Under the pieces are notes generated by a model. That model had not been told where the DNA came from. It searched no databases and saw only the letters and a list, made by a program, of their open reading frames with translations. A program made the position numbers and the translations under genes. Positions 8,448 through 16,322 of a stretch of 64,000 nt of DNA are shown here, one piece after another (positions within the stretch are counted from its first letter, which is position 1; every line of letters begins with the position of its first letter). Source of the DNA: an uncultured Blautia sp. (lineage in GTDB: Bacteria > Bacillota > Clostridia > Lachnospirales > Lachnospiraceae). Location: NCBI RefSeq assembly GCF_934424005.1, contig NZ_CAKRXI010000006.1, positions 1 to 64,000 on the forward strand, in the 5' to 3' direction.

Positions 8448-8581
8448 ATGCAAACAACATTACTTATCATGACACCTGGTACGGAATGACATACAAAGAA
8501 GATGTTGCAGCAGTAAAAGAAAGCTTCAGTAAGATGCTGGAGAATGGTACATATAAGGGAGAATTATTCTCTGATCTGTAA
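8448..8581 (+). pseudogene. Internally deleted NDP-sugar nucleotidyltransferase
   Basis: A good ribosome site (GAGGGGGG) precedes ATG CAA ACA ACA TTA..., encoding MQTTLLIM, which matches the start of sugar-phosphate nucleotidyltransferases. After 8 codons the sequence jumps, out of frame, to their C-terminus: from 8471 the other frame reads DTWYGMTYKEDVAAVKESF and on to ELFSDL, stopping at 8581. About 250 codons are missing. The fragment fused to the sugar transferase near 6960-7047 looks like part of the same family. Confidence 0.65.
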
Positions 8582-8587
8582 TGCATG

Positions 8588-8609
8588 TAGCCACGGGAAA
8601 CCGTGGCTA
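8588..8609. repeat. Perfect 9-bp inverted repeat with GAAA loop
   Basis: TAGCCACGG - GAAA - CCGTGGCTA. A related imperfect copy (TAGCCATGGGAAACTGTGG) follows the Rpn gene at 9659, and a half copy (TAGCCACGGGAAAC) follows copy A at 7233-7246. The motif therefore travels with the 3' side of these elements and may be their terminator or boundary. Confidence 0.6.
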
Positions 8610-8634
8610 TCTGTGGTATCTGGGAAAAACTCAA

Positions 8635-8663
8635 TTGACATTCTTAGCCCATTTTGTTATATT
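8635..8663 (+). promoter_or_regulatory. Strong sigma-A promoter upstream of the Rpn gene
   Basis: TTGACA (8635-8640), 17 bases, TATATT (8658-8663). It is about 140 bases upstream of the transposase-like gene at 8802. Confidence 0.65.
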
Positions 8664-8801
8664 AAAATTACATATCTGGGAAAGTTCTTTAACCGTTCGG
8701 TTATCTAATCCCCATATGAGAAAACAAGAAAATATGGTGGAGAAGATGGAACGGAACATGTAAGATATCGGCATTCTTCTTTGCCATCATAAGAAGGGAG
8801 A

Positions 8802-9637
8802 ATGTGGATGCAGAGAAGAAAACTGGAAGAATTGAGTCTGATGGATGATTTCCTGTTTAATGCAATGCTGACTCATCCGGAAACAGGAGAGAAGTTTACC
8901 AATAAGATTCTGAAGCTGTTATTTAATCGTGAGTTCAAAAATCTGAGGGTAAGTGCACAGAAGGTTTATGCAGGGATGAATACAGATTTGCGAGGTGCAA
9001 GGTTAGATGTCTGTATTGAGGGAGATTGTGTAAGCATTGAAGGTGATGAGATTTCTTCGGTATATGATGTGGAACCGGATCAGAACAGTAAGGCAAAAGA
9101 TATTGCGGCGTTTCCAAGGCGGTCAAGATTCTATCATGCAATCATTGACAGCAGGAGTCTGAAATCTGGAGAAGATTTCGGTAAGCTGAAGCAGGTATAC
9201 GTCATCTTTATCTGTAATTATGATCCGTTTGGTTATGACAGAGTATTGTATACGATAAAGAATAGGTGTCTGGAAGAACCAGAGATGAAGTATGATGATG
9301 GTGCTGAGAAATTGTGCTGTATACAAAAGGAACAAAGGGAACGATATCAGAAGAATTCAGACAGTTTTTGAATTACATGGAGAATACGGACCAGAGTAAT
9401 GCAGTGAATGAAGATTTGAAGGACATCCAGGAAATGGTGGATGTAGTCAAGCGAGACGGGGAGGTGTCATTACAGTATATGAAGAGTTTTGAACATGACC
9501 AGTTGATGTATGAAGAAGGACGTCTGGCAGAAATAAAAAACACAGAACGTGAAAAGAAGCGTGCTGATATGGCGCAGAGCCGGATTAAGGAATTAGAGGC
9601 AGAGCTGAAGAGATATAGGAAAAAAACTACGGTGTAG
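8802..9637 (+). pseudogene. Rpn-family PD-(D/E)XK nuclease/transposase-like gene, frameshifted
   Basis: Residues 1-170 (MWMQRRKLEELSLMDDFLFN...) match the Rpn/PDDEXK transposase-like family: GARLDVCIEG and VYDVEPDQ carry the nuclease-core acidic residues, and AFPRRSRFYHAIIDSRSLKSG is typical. The frame then shifts. The expected continuation IVLYTKGTKGTISEEFRQFL lies in the +2 frame from about 9308 and runs to the stop at 9637 with a coiled-coil tail. One A missing from a GAGAAAATTG context explains the shift. Ribosome site AAGGGAG precedes the start. These genes act in recombination-promoting or transposition-like processes; here it is probably inactive unless frameshifting occurs. Confidence 0.8.
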
Positions 9638-9774
9638 GATAAGCTGTAACAATGTAGATAGCCATGGGAAACTGTGGATATTGCTGATTTTGAAATTTAC
9701 TATGATGTTCTTTCGAAAGGCAGATGCTTGCTGTATAGTTTATAACGGAAATAAAAGAAATGGAGTGTGAAAAA

Positions 9775-10158
9775 ATGAATTTATCAAAAATACATCATAT
9801 TGCAATCATCGTATCTGACTACGAAGCCGCAAAAGATTTCTACGTGAATAAACTGGGATTCTCTGTCATCAGAGAAAACTACCGCCCGGAGCGTAAGGAC
9901 TGGAAGCTCGATCTTCGTGTCAATGAACACACTGAGCTGGAGATTTTTGCAGAGGAAAATCCTCCGAAGCGTGTGAATCGCCCGGAGGCCTGCGGTCTGC
10001 GTCACCTTGCGTTCTGCGTAGATAGTGTGGAGCAGACGGTGAATGAGCTGGCGGAGGTAGGGATTGAATGTGAGCCAATCCGTGTGGATGATTATACCGG
10101 AAAGAGGATGACTTTCTTCCACGATCCGGACGGACTACCGCTGGAACTGCATGAGTAA
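9775..10158 (+). CDS. VOC family (glyoxalase I-like) protein
   Basis: A 127-residue single-domain vicinal-oxygen-chelate protein. It starts MNLSKIHHIAIIVSDYEAAK with the metal-binding His in the first strand, and has ELEIFAEEN, LRHLAFCVDS and a closing FFHDPDGLPLELHE, so the usual His/Glu ligands are present. It resembles the lactoylglutathione-lyase-like SMU.1112c/GloA2 group; the substrate is unknown. ATG at 9775 was preferred over one 15 bases upstream because GGAGTG sits at the right distance. The next gene begins 13 bases downstream, suggesting one transcript. Confidence 0.85.
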   Translation: MNLSKIHHIAIIVSDYEAAKDFYVNKLGFSVIRENYRPERKDWKLDLRVNEHTELEIFAEENPPKRVNRPEACGLRHLAFCVDSVEQTVNELAEVGIECEPIRVDDYTGKRMTFFHDPDGLPLELHE

Positions 10159-10171
10159 AGAGGTGGGCAAA

Positions 10172-10687
10172 ATGATATTTCGCAAGGCCGAAAAAGAGGA
10201 TTTTAATAAGATAAGATCTCTGTACTGGAACTTGATTGACCAGGAGCAGGACGATCCATCATTTCCGCATTGGAAGAAAGGAATCCATCCATCTGACGAA
10301 ATGATACAGAACAGCATTGAGAGGGGAGAGCTATATGTGCTGGTAGATGGTAATGAAATCGCAGCGTGTGTCATAGCAAACGATGAGAAGGTCGAAGGCT
10401 ACGCAGATGCTCCGTGGCAAATTGATTCAGATGAAGTGATAGTTCTTCATGTTTTGGCAGTTCACCCGAATCATCGTGGAAAAGGGCTGGCGCGGAAATT
10501 AGTAGAGGGTGTAATTGAACAGGAAAGAAAGGCTGGCAAGAAGGCATTGCGGCTTGATGTAATCGAAAACAACACAACTGCCGAAAAGCTGTATCAGAAA
10601 CTGGGCTTTCAATATGTTCAGACAAAAACGCTCTATTATGATGTAGTAGGTGAGATGACGTTCAAATTGTATGAACTGGTGCTGTGA
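10172..10687 (+). CDS. GNAT family N-acetyltransferase
   Basis: A 171-residue acetyl-CoA-dependent acetyltransferase. The N-terminus MIFRKAEKEDFNKIRSLY and the acetyl-CoA loop VLHVLAVHPNHRGKGLARKL, followed by ALRLDVIENNTTAEKLYQKL, are classical GNAT motifs. ATG at 10172 has AGAGGTGGG upstream; a slightly longer start overlapping the VOC gene is possible. The substrate (amino acid, aminoglycoside or other small amine) cannot be told. Confidence 0.88.
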   Translation: MIFRKAEKEDFNKIRSLYWNLIDQEQDDPSFPHWKKGIHPSDEMIQNSIERGELYVLVDGNEIAACVIANDEKVEGYADAPWQIDSDEVIVLHVLAVHPNHRGKGLARKLVEGVIEQERKAGKKALRLDVIENNTTAEKLYQKLGFQYVQTKTLYYDVVGEMTFKLYELVL

Positions 10688-10690
10688 GCT

Positions 10691-11502
10691 ATGGGAGAGA
10701 AAAGAGCGTATAAATCTCGGAAGCCTGGCGGTGGCCGAAAGAAGTTGAAGCCGGAGTACGATGCTGGGAAGAATCTAAAAGAGCAGATGGATGCTGCTGT
10801 GGCACTTTATGGGAAGGACTGGTCCCTCCAAAACATCGGCGATGCCTTGAATCTGAACCCTATAAAAGTAAGAAAGCTGCTCATCACGGCTGAAGTGTAT
10901 GAATCGGATGTGACCGAGAAGGTGCAGGATACCTTTGAAAAATACAGAAAAACACAGGACTACAAAACCGCCATCCTTTCAACCGCCTCTGCTCTCCAAT
11001 TATCAAAAGCCTCCGTCACTTCGTACCTGCCATATAAAAAAGGAGTGTACTTTCCAAGTGCAGCAGATAAAAAGAAGATCAGTGTTGGAGCAGAGCGGCA
11101 GCGGAGATACAGAGCGATGAAGCGGTGGAGGGCTCATCCGACAGAAGAAAACTTCTGGGGAGTGGTTCTGGCTTATGCCGGGATAAAATTTAAAACCTAC
11201 TCTGGATTGCCATTTACTTATGAGGTGCGGAAAGGCAGGAACGGCGAGTACATGAAAGAACTGTGAATCGACAGACGGGAGAAGAGTAAAAGCTTGGCGT
11301 GGAGTTCTGTGCTACTGGTGCTGGGAGTATTAAAGAAGAAGTGGTAGAACGCCCGAAAGCTCTGGGGGATATCCGGGGCGTGACTTACATATACGGGATA
11401 TTCTATCGGTTCGGGCTGATTGATGTGCCAGACGAAGTGAAGGAGATGATGAAGAAAAATGATCGAGGTAATAAAAAACAGAAGAAGCATCAGAAAGTAT
11501 AA
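10691..11502 (+). pseudogene. Broken helix-turn-helix DNA-binding protein
   Basis: The first 191 codons encode a basic protein beginning MGEKRAYKSRKPGGGRKKL, with two HTH-like segments (LQNIGDALNLNPIKVRKLL and LQLSKASVTSYLPY). The frame then meets TGA at 11264, but the next codons in the same frame still read IDRREKSKSLAWSSVLLVLG, and the family's C-terminus (RPKALGDIRGVTYIYGIFYR) follows in another frame to 11502. One nonsense change plus one frameshift near 11335 are needed. The family is common near accessory genes in Firmicutes; its function is not established to my knowledge. Confidence 0.65.
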
Positions 11503-12043
11503 GTGTAAAGCTGTGGACAAAGAAGCAATCGCACAGATTCTTCAAGCAGGAATGCTTGCACCATCCTCAAAGAATCGCCAGCCGTGGAAATTTGTTGTGG
11601 CAACGGAAAGTGCAAAAGAGAAAGCCTGTCAAGCAATGGAAGAGGGAATCAGGTGGGAGAAGAAGGAACCTTTTATTCCGGATAGCAGCCCGTATATCAA
11701 TGGGGCAGAGCATACGCTTCAAATCATGCAGCAGGTTCCGGTATTGATTTTTATTGTGAACACACTGGCGGCACCATTCGATAAAGAACTCTCGATGGAT
11801 GAACGGGTATCTGAAATTTGCAATGCACAGTCTATCGGTGCGGCCATTGAAAATATGACACTGGAAGCTACTGCGCAGGGACTTGGAAGTCTGTGGATTT
11901 GTGATTCGTTTTTTGCGCAGAAAGAGCTAAGTGTCTGGGCTGGCGGTGAGCTGTATGCGGTTCTGGCAGTTGGTTATGCAGATGAAGCTCAAGCAGCGCG
12001 ACCGAGGAAAAAGGCAGAAGATGTTGTTGAGTGGAGAGGATAA
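11459..12043 (+). CDS. Nitroreductase family protein
   Basis: A 194-residue FMN-dependent oxidoreductase of the nitroreductase superfamily. The start MIEVIKNRRSIRKYKCKAVD contains the conserved RRSIR flavin-binding motif, followed by LQAGMLAPSSKNRQPWKFVV and, near the C-terminus, GLGSLWICDSFF and LAVGYADE, all at family-typical positions. It overlaps the 3' end of the broken HTH gene, whose sequence supplies its ribosome site (AAGGAGATG). The physiological substrate is unknown. Confidence 0.88.
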   Translation: MIEVIKNRRSIRKYKCKAVDKEAIAQILQAGMLAPSSKNRQPWKFVVATESAKEKACQAMEEGIRWEKKEPFIPDSSPYINGAEHTLQIMQQVPVLIFIVNTLAAPFDKELSMDERVSEICNAQSIGAAIENMTLEATAQGLGSLWICDSFFAQKELSVWAGGELYAVLAVGYADEAQAARPRKKAEDVVEWRG

Positions 12044-12056
12044 AAATAGGTTGCTA

Positions 12057-12215
12057 TGTGCATGGACTTAGAAAAGGACGTCTGGCAGAATAAAAAACAC
12101 AGAACGTGAGAAGAAGCGTGCTGATATGGCAGAAAGTCGTGCTGATATGGCGCAGAGCCGGATTAAGGAATTAGAGGCAGAGCTGAAAAAGTATAGGGAA
12201 AAACCTACTGCATAA
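12057..12215 (+). pseudogene. 3' remnant of an Rpn/PD-(D/E)XK transposase-like gene (copy C)
   Basis: From 12076 the sequence matches copies A and B, with one deleted A (GCAGAATAAAA instead of GCAGAAATAAAA) and a 21-base in-frame tandem insertion encoding AESRADM. Its end, including GGGAAAAACCTACTGCATAA, matches copy A rather than copy B. No start or nuclease domain remains. Confidence 0.75.
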
Positions 12216-12275
12216 GATTGGGTGTAACAACAAAATCTTGCTTTACGCTATTATGTGATATCATTATTTTTGGAA

Positions 12276-12317
12276 GCATCACCTGGATGGTTGCAGTGAC
12301 CGGCAGGTGGTGCTTTT
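12276..12317 (+). terminator. Terminator-like hairpin
   Basis: GCATCACCTG (12276-12285) pairs with CAGGTGGTGC (12304-12313, one G-U pair) and is followed by TTTT. It ends transcription from the nitroreductase/Rpn remnant side before the AAA ATPase operon. Confidence 0.6.
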
Positions 12318-12424
12318 GGGTATATTTGTGTCGAAAGAATGTGTTGGATTTTTGGATAGATATATAGTAAGATATAAGAAATAATTTGACTTAGTGGATG
12401 CTATCCAGGAGGAAATAAATATAT

Positions 12425-13837
12425 ATGGAATTTTCAATTAGGGGAATTGGAATTATAAAAGAAGCTGATATAAAAATGGACGGACTGACTGTAATTGCGG
12501 GAAGTAATAATTCTGGAAAGACAACAGTTGGCAGAGCACTATATGCTGTTACAAGTGCGGTTGAGGATTTAGCCGAAAAACAGCAACAAGATCAGGCCAA
12601 GGCTGTTTTTTACCGAATAAGGAAGATAGTAGAACCATTTGATGGATGGTTGAGCAGAAGTAGATTTTTATCGCGGAAAGAAGTGGTTTCTGATGATTTA
12701 ATAAGTGAAGTTATTGGAATCAATCATATATATAATCCGAGAAAAAGGGATTATTATATAGATTTACTTTTTAGATTATGTGAAAGTATGGAAAAAGGTT
12801 CTTTTATTGAATTATTAATTGATAATCTCAGAGATGTTGTGGGAAATTCTGAATCTGCTATTCGTAATGAATGGGAAGATCATAAAGAAAAAATACAAAA
12901 GGAATGCTTGAGTGCGCGTGAATTTGTGGAATCATTTCAACAACAGACAAAAAAAGAATTTGCATATAAAACGATTGAAGAAACGTTGGCAATTGAATTT
13001 TCAAATCAGGCGCAATCATATATTACAGTGGACGAGGGTGGGATATCTAAGCTTGAATTAAAAAATTCGCATAAAGATTTTTATGAAATCTGTATATCCG
13101 AAAATAGAATACTGGAAAATAAATCACGTTTCACAGAAGGTTATTACGATAGGGCTTATTTTGTTGATGATCCTTATATAATGGAAGATCGAATTACACC
13201 TTCTTATTTAGCAGCACCATATGTAGATGAAAAACATGTTCAGATCAGAATAATGTCACATCGTGATAAAATGCGTCGAATGATGAGAGTTTCAGATGTT
13301 GATAGAGGAATTAGTGAAACTATTTATAGAGAACAAGAAATCCAAAATGTAATGAAAAAAATTGATGCAATTGTGCCGGGAAAAGTCTCTAAGGGAGTTT
13401 ATCAGACCCCAACAGGCCGAAAGTTGAAAGTTGAAAACCTTGCAACAGGATCAAAGGTGTTTTCGATTATCAAAAAGATTCTTACCAGTGGAGATCTTAC
13501 AGATAAGACTTTACTGATTCTTGATGAACCGGAATCACATTTGCATCCAAGCTGGATTAATCAGTTGGCGGAAGTAATTGTTTTGTTGGTAAAAGAATGT
13601 AATATGACAGTACTGCTTACAACACATAGTCCAAACTTCCTTCTTGCAGTGGATGCATTGATGCGAAAATATGAGATTCGTGAAAAATGTCATTTTTATC
13701 AGACAGAATTTGAAGAGAATAATCAGATAAAGTATGTTGAGAAAACAGATTGTCTGGATAATATTTACGCTGATTTTGCCGCTTCTTTTGCTGAGATGAA
13801 TGCACTGAGAAAGAAATATATGAATGTGGAGGAATAA
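12425..13837 (+). CDS. AAA15-type ABC ATPase, putative defence component
   Basis: A 470-residue OLD/RecF-like ATPase. Walker A GSNNSGKTT is at residues 26-34, a long helical insertion fills about 50-340, an ABC-signature-like LATGSKVFS follows, then Walker B LLILDEPESHLHP (around 363-375) and the switch histidine in LLTTHSPNFL (around 398-407). The start has an ideal AGGAGG ribosome site (12408-12413). It ends one base before the next start, so the two products are probably stoichiometric. ATPases of this class act with effector nucleases in anti-phage systems such as PARIS, Septu and Gabija; this pairing is not one I recognise as named. More AT-rich than the flanking housekeeping genes. Confidence 0.8.
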   Translation: MEFSIRGIGIIKEADIKMDGLTVIAGSNNSGKTTVGRALYAVTSAVEDLAEKQQQDQAKAVFYRIRKIVEPFDGWLSRSRFLSRKEVVSDDLISEVIGINHIYNPRKRDYYIDLLFRLCESMEKGSFIELLIDNLRDVVGNSESAIRNEWEDHKEKIQKECLSAREFVESFQQQTKKEFAYKTIEETLAIEFSNQAQSYITVDEGGISKLELKNSHKDFYEICISENRILENKSRFTEGYYDRAYFVDDPYIMEDRITPSYLAAPYVDEKHVQIRIMSHRDKMRRMMRVSDVDRGISETIYREQEIQNVMKKIDAIVPGKVSKGVYQTPTGRKLKVENLATGSKVFSIIKKILTSGDLTDKTLLILDEPESHLHPSWINQLAEVIVLLVKECNMTVLLTTHSPNFLLAVDALMRKYEIREKCHFYQTEFEENNQIKYVEKTDCLDNIYADFAASFAEMNALRKKYMNVEE

Positions 13838-13838
13838 T

Positions 13839-14519
13839 ATGGGGACTGCAGAAGTCATAAAATACCTGGATGATAATCAATTTGGAAAGAAAAGTTATCG
13901 GGAACTTTCTGCTAAGAGTAATAAAAGTGTAAGTCTGCTATTATCTGATAAGACAGAAGCATATGATTTTGACGATATTACAAAATATATTTTTCCCAAA
14001 TATACTCCATCATCAGCGGATGCAATATTGATAAAAACGAATAAAATAATTCTTATTGAATTCAAAGGCGGATTTGAACGCAAAATTTCGGAAGATAATT
14101 TTGACCGCGAAAAATGCAGATGTGAAAAAATAAATGGTGTATGTGAGGATTATGCAAGTCTTTTGAAAAAAGATTTGAAAAATATAAAAAAAGAACTGAC
14201 ATCGAATTTATTAAAAAAAGCAGCAGAGAGCCGCTGGACGTTAGAGTATCATCTTTTACCAGAAGTATATAAAGATAATCTGTATCTGGATTTTCATGTA
14301 AATTATATTATTGTAATGGATAAGGTAAAAGAAAATCCTGTAGATGCTATGGAACAAATCATGGATGAATGGGCAAACATACATAGAAAAGACAATTTTT
14401 ATGAACAAATGGACAAGTCTGTGAAGTATTTGTATTGCGAAAGCCGTTTTAAAAAGAAATCATTCTACGATAAAGTTGAAGTATGCTCTGTTCAGGAATT
14501 TGAACAGATGATATCATGA
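13839..14519 (+). CDS. Putative PD-(D/E)XK nuclease partner of the AAA15 ATPase
   Basis: A 226-residue protein of unrecognised family. Residues 61-76 read DAILIKTNKIILIEFK, i.e. D61...E74-x-K76 on adjacent strands, the core pattern of PD-(D/E)XK nucleases, and a basic Lys-rich segment follows. It has no signal peptide or membrane helix. ATG at 13839 follows the ATPase stop after one base, with GTGGAGGA upstream. The arrangement of ATPase sensor followed by a small effector nuclease suggests a two-gene defence module (inference). The nuclease assignment rests on one motif read by eye. Confidence 0.65.
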   Translation: MGTAEVIKYLDDNQFGKKSYRELSAKSNKSVSLLLSDKTEAYDFDDITKYIFPKYTPSSADAILIKTNKIILIEFKGGFERKISEDNFDREKCRCEKINGVCEDYASLLKKDLKNIKKELTSNLLKKAAESRWTLEYHLLPEVYKDNLYLDFHVNYIIVMDKVKENPVDAMEQIMDEWANIHRKDNFYEQMDKSVKYLYCESRFKKKSFYDKVEVCSVQEFEQMIS

Positions 14520-14576
14520 TTTCTATAAATGATGAGTTCGTGAAACCTTTTTTATTGGGCTTGTGGAGGTGTTGGA

Positions 14577-16277
14577 ATGACAGGAAAGAAAAAACTGCCA
14601 ATTGGAATAGAGAGTTTTGAAGAAATTCGAAAAGAAGAATTCTATTATGTTGATAAAACAGGAGTACTTGGGCAGCTTCTTGAGAAATGGGGAAAGGTGA
14701 ATCTTTTTACCCGTCCTAGACGTTTTGGTAAATCCCTGAATATGAGCATGCTAAAGGCTTTTTTTGAAATTGGCGGAGATCCTGGATTATTCAAAGGCTT
14801 GAAGATTTCGACAAATAAAGAGCTCTGTGAGAAATATATGGGACATTTTCCTGTGATTTCTATTAGTTTAAAAAGTGTGGAAGGTCTGAATTTTACGGCA
14901 GCCTGTGATGCATTAAAAACGGTTATAGGAACAGAAGCCTTGAGATTTTCGTTCCTGGAGGAAAGTACTGTTTTATCAGAGAATGATAGAAAAATGTACA
15001 GACAGCTTACAACGGTGGGAACTTCAGAAACCGGTCTTTTTGATATGCCAATGGGAGTTCTTACATCAAGCCTTAAGACATTGTCAGCCTTGCTTCATAA
15101 ACATTATGACAAGCAGGTAATTCTCTTAATTGACGAATATGATGTTCCATTGGATAAGGCGTTCCAGTATGGTTATTATGATGAGCTGGTATCTTTGATC
15201 AGAAATATGTTTGGAAATGCGTTAAAGACGAATCCGAATCTATATTTTGCAGTGCTGACAGGATGCCTTCGTATAGCAAAAGAAAGTATCTTTACAGGTC
15301 TTAATAATTTTGAAGTCTTATCTGTTTTGGATGTACAGTATGATGGATGCTTTGGATTTACAGATACAGAAGTGAAAGATATGCTGGATTACTATGATCT
15401 TTCGGAGCATTATGCAGAAGTAAAGGAATGGTATGACGGATACCGATTTGGAAATGCAGAAGTGTATTGCCCGTGGGATGTGATTCGTTATTGTAAGAGT
15501 TTGTGTGCAGATCCGAAAGCGATGCCAGAAGATTATTGGTCTAACACAAGCGGCAACGCAATGGTGCGCAGATTTATTGATAAGGCTGACACTCAGATAC
15601 GTGATGAGATTGAACGGCTGATTTCCGGTGAAGAGATTGTAAAGGAAATTCATCAGGAACTGACATATAATGAAATGGACAGTAGCATTGAGAATTTATG
15701 GAGTGTGCTCTTTACGACCGGATATCTGACACAGCGTGGTCGTGCCGGAGAAGACCAGTACAGGCTGGTGATTCCTAATCGGGAAATTCGGAAATTATTT
15801 ATAAAGCAGATCCGGGAATGGTTCCGTGATGTGTCCAGAAAAGATGGAGAAACGCTGAATCAGTTTTGTGAGGCATTTCCAGAGCAGAATCCGGAAAAAA
15901 TAGAAGAAATCTTCAGCGATTATCTCTGGAATACAATCAGCATTCGTGATACAGCATCTTCGAAGAAAGAAAATTTCTACTATGGAATCCTTCTGTGACT
16001 GTTAGGGTATAAATCTAACTGGCTAGTAAAATCCAACGCAGAATCGGGGATTGGATACAGCGATATTCTTGTGGAAGTGCCAAAGAATCGTACGGGTATT
16101 GTCATTGAACTGAAATATGCAGAAGATGGCAATATGGACACTGCATGTGAGAAAGTTCTGCAGCAGATTGAAGAGCGAGATTACGCAGCAAAACTGAAAG
16201 ATGACGGTATGCGGAATATTATTAAGTATGGGATTGCGTGTTATAAGAAGAATTGTAAGGTAGTGTTGGTAAAATAA
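14577..16277 (+). pseudogene. AAA-ATPase-like/DUF1703 (PDDEXK_9) gene interrupted by one in-frame TGA
   Basis: The first 473 codons encode the AAA-ATPase-like domain common in gut Firmicutes: IGIESFEEIRKEEFYYVDKT, arginine-rich P-loop TRPRRFGKS (45-53), Walker B VILLIDEYDVPLD and EWYDGYRFG. Codon 474 (15996-15998) is TGA, where the family motif FYYGILLGLL expects Gly; GGA to TGA is one substitution. The same frame then stays open to 16277 and contains the DUF1703 nuclease core: D496 (GYSDILVEV) and E511-x-K513 (IVIELKYAE). The truncated product would keep the ATPase domain but lose the nuclease. Confidence 0.8.
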
Positions 16278-16292
16278 TCCGATAAAAAATAA

Positions 16293-16322
16293 GCAGGAGA
16301 CTTTGAAATCTCCTGCATTTTT
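16293..16322. terminator. Bidirectional terminator
   Basis: GCAGGAGA/TCTCCTGC (16293-16300, 16309-16316) with loop CTTTGAAA, A-run on the left and T-run on the right. It serves the convergent DUF1703 gene and the FliB-like gene. Confidence 0.85.

Noticed and set aside
8581..8763. 60-codon open frame before the Rpn gene
   Set aside because: It runs through the palindrome and the promoter, has no ribosome site and no protein-like pattern.
11264..15998. Two in-frame TGA codons followed by conserved coding (11264, 15996) as evidence of TGA recoding
   Set aside because: Several intact genes here end at TGA (e.g. spoIVA 3035, GNAT 10687), one of the two broken genes also carries a frameshift, and both lie in a region full of other gene damage. 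Simple decay is the better reading.
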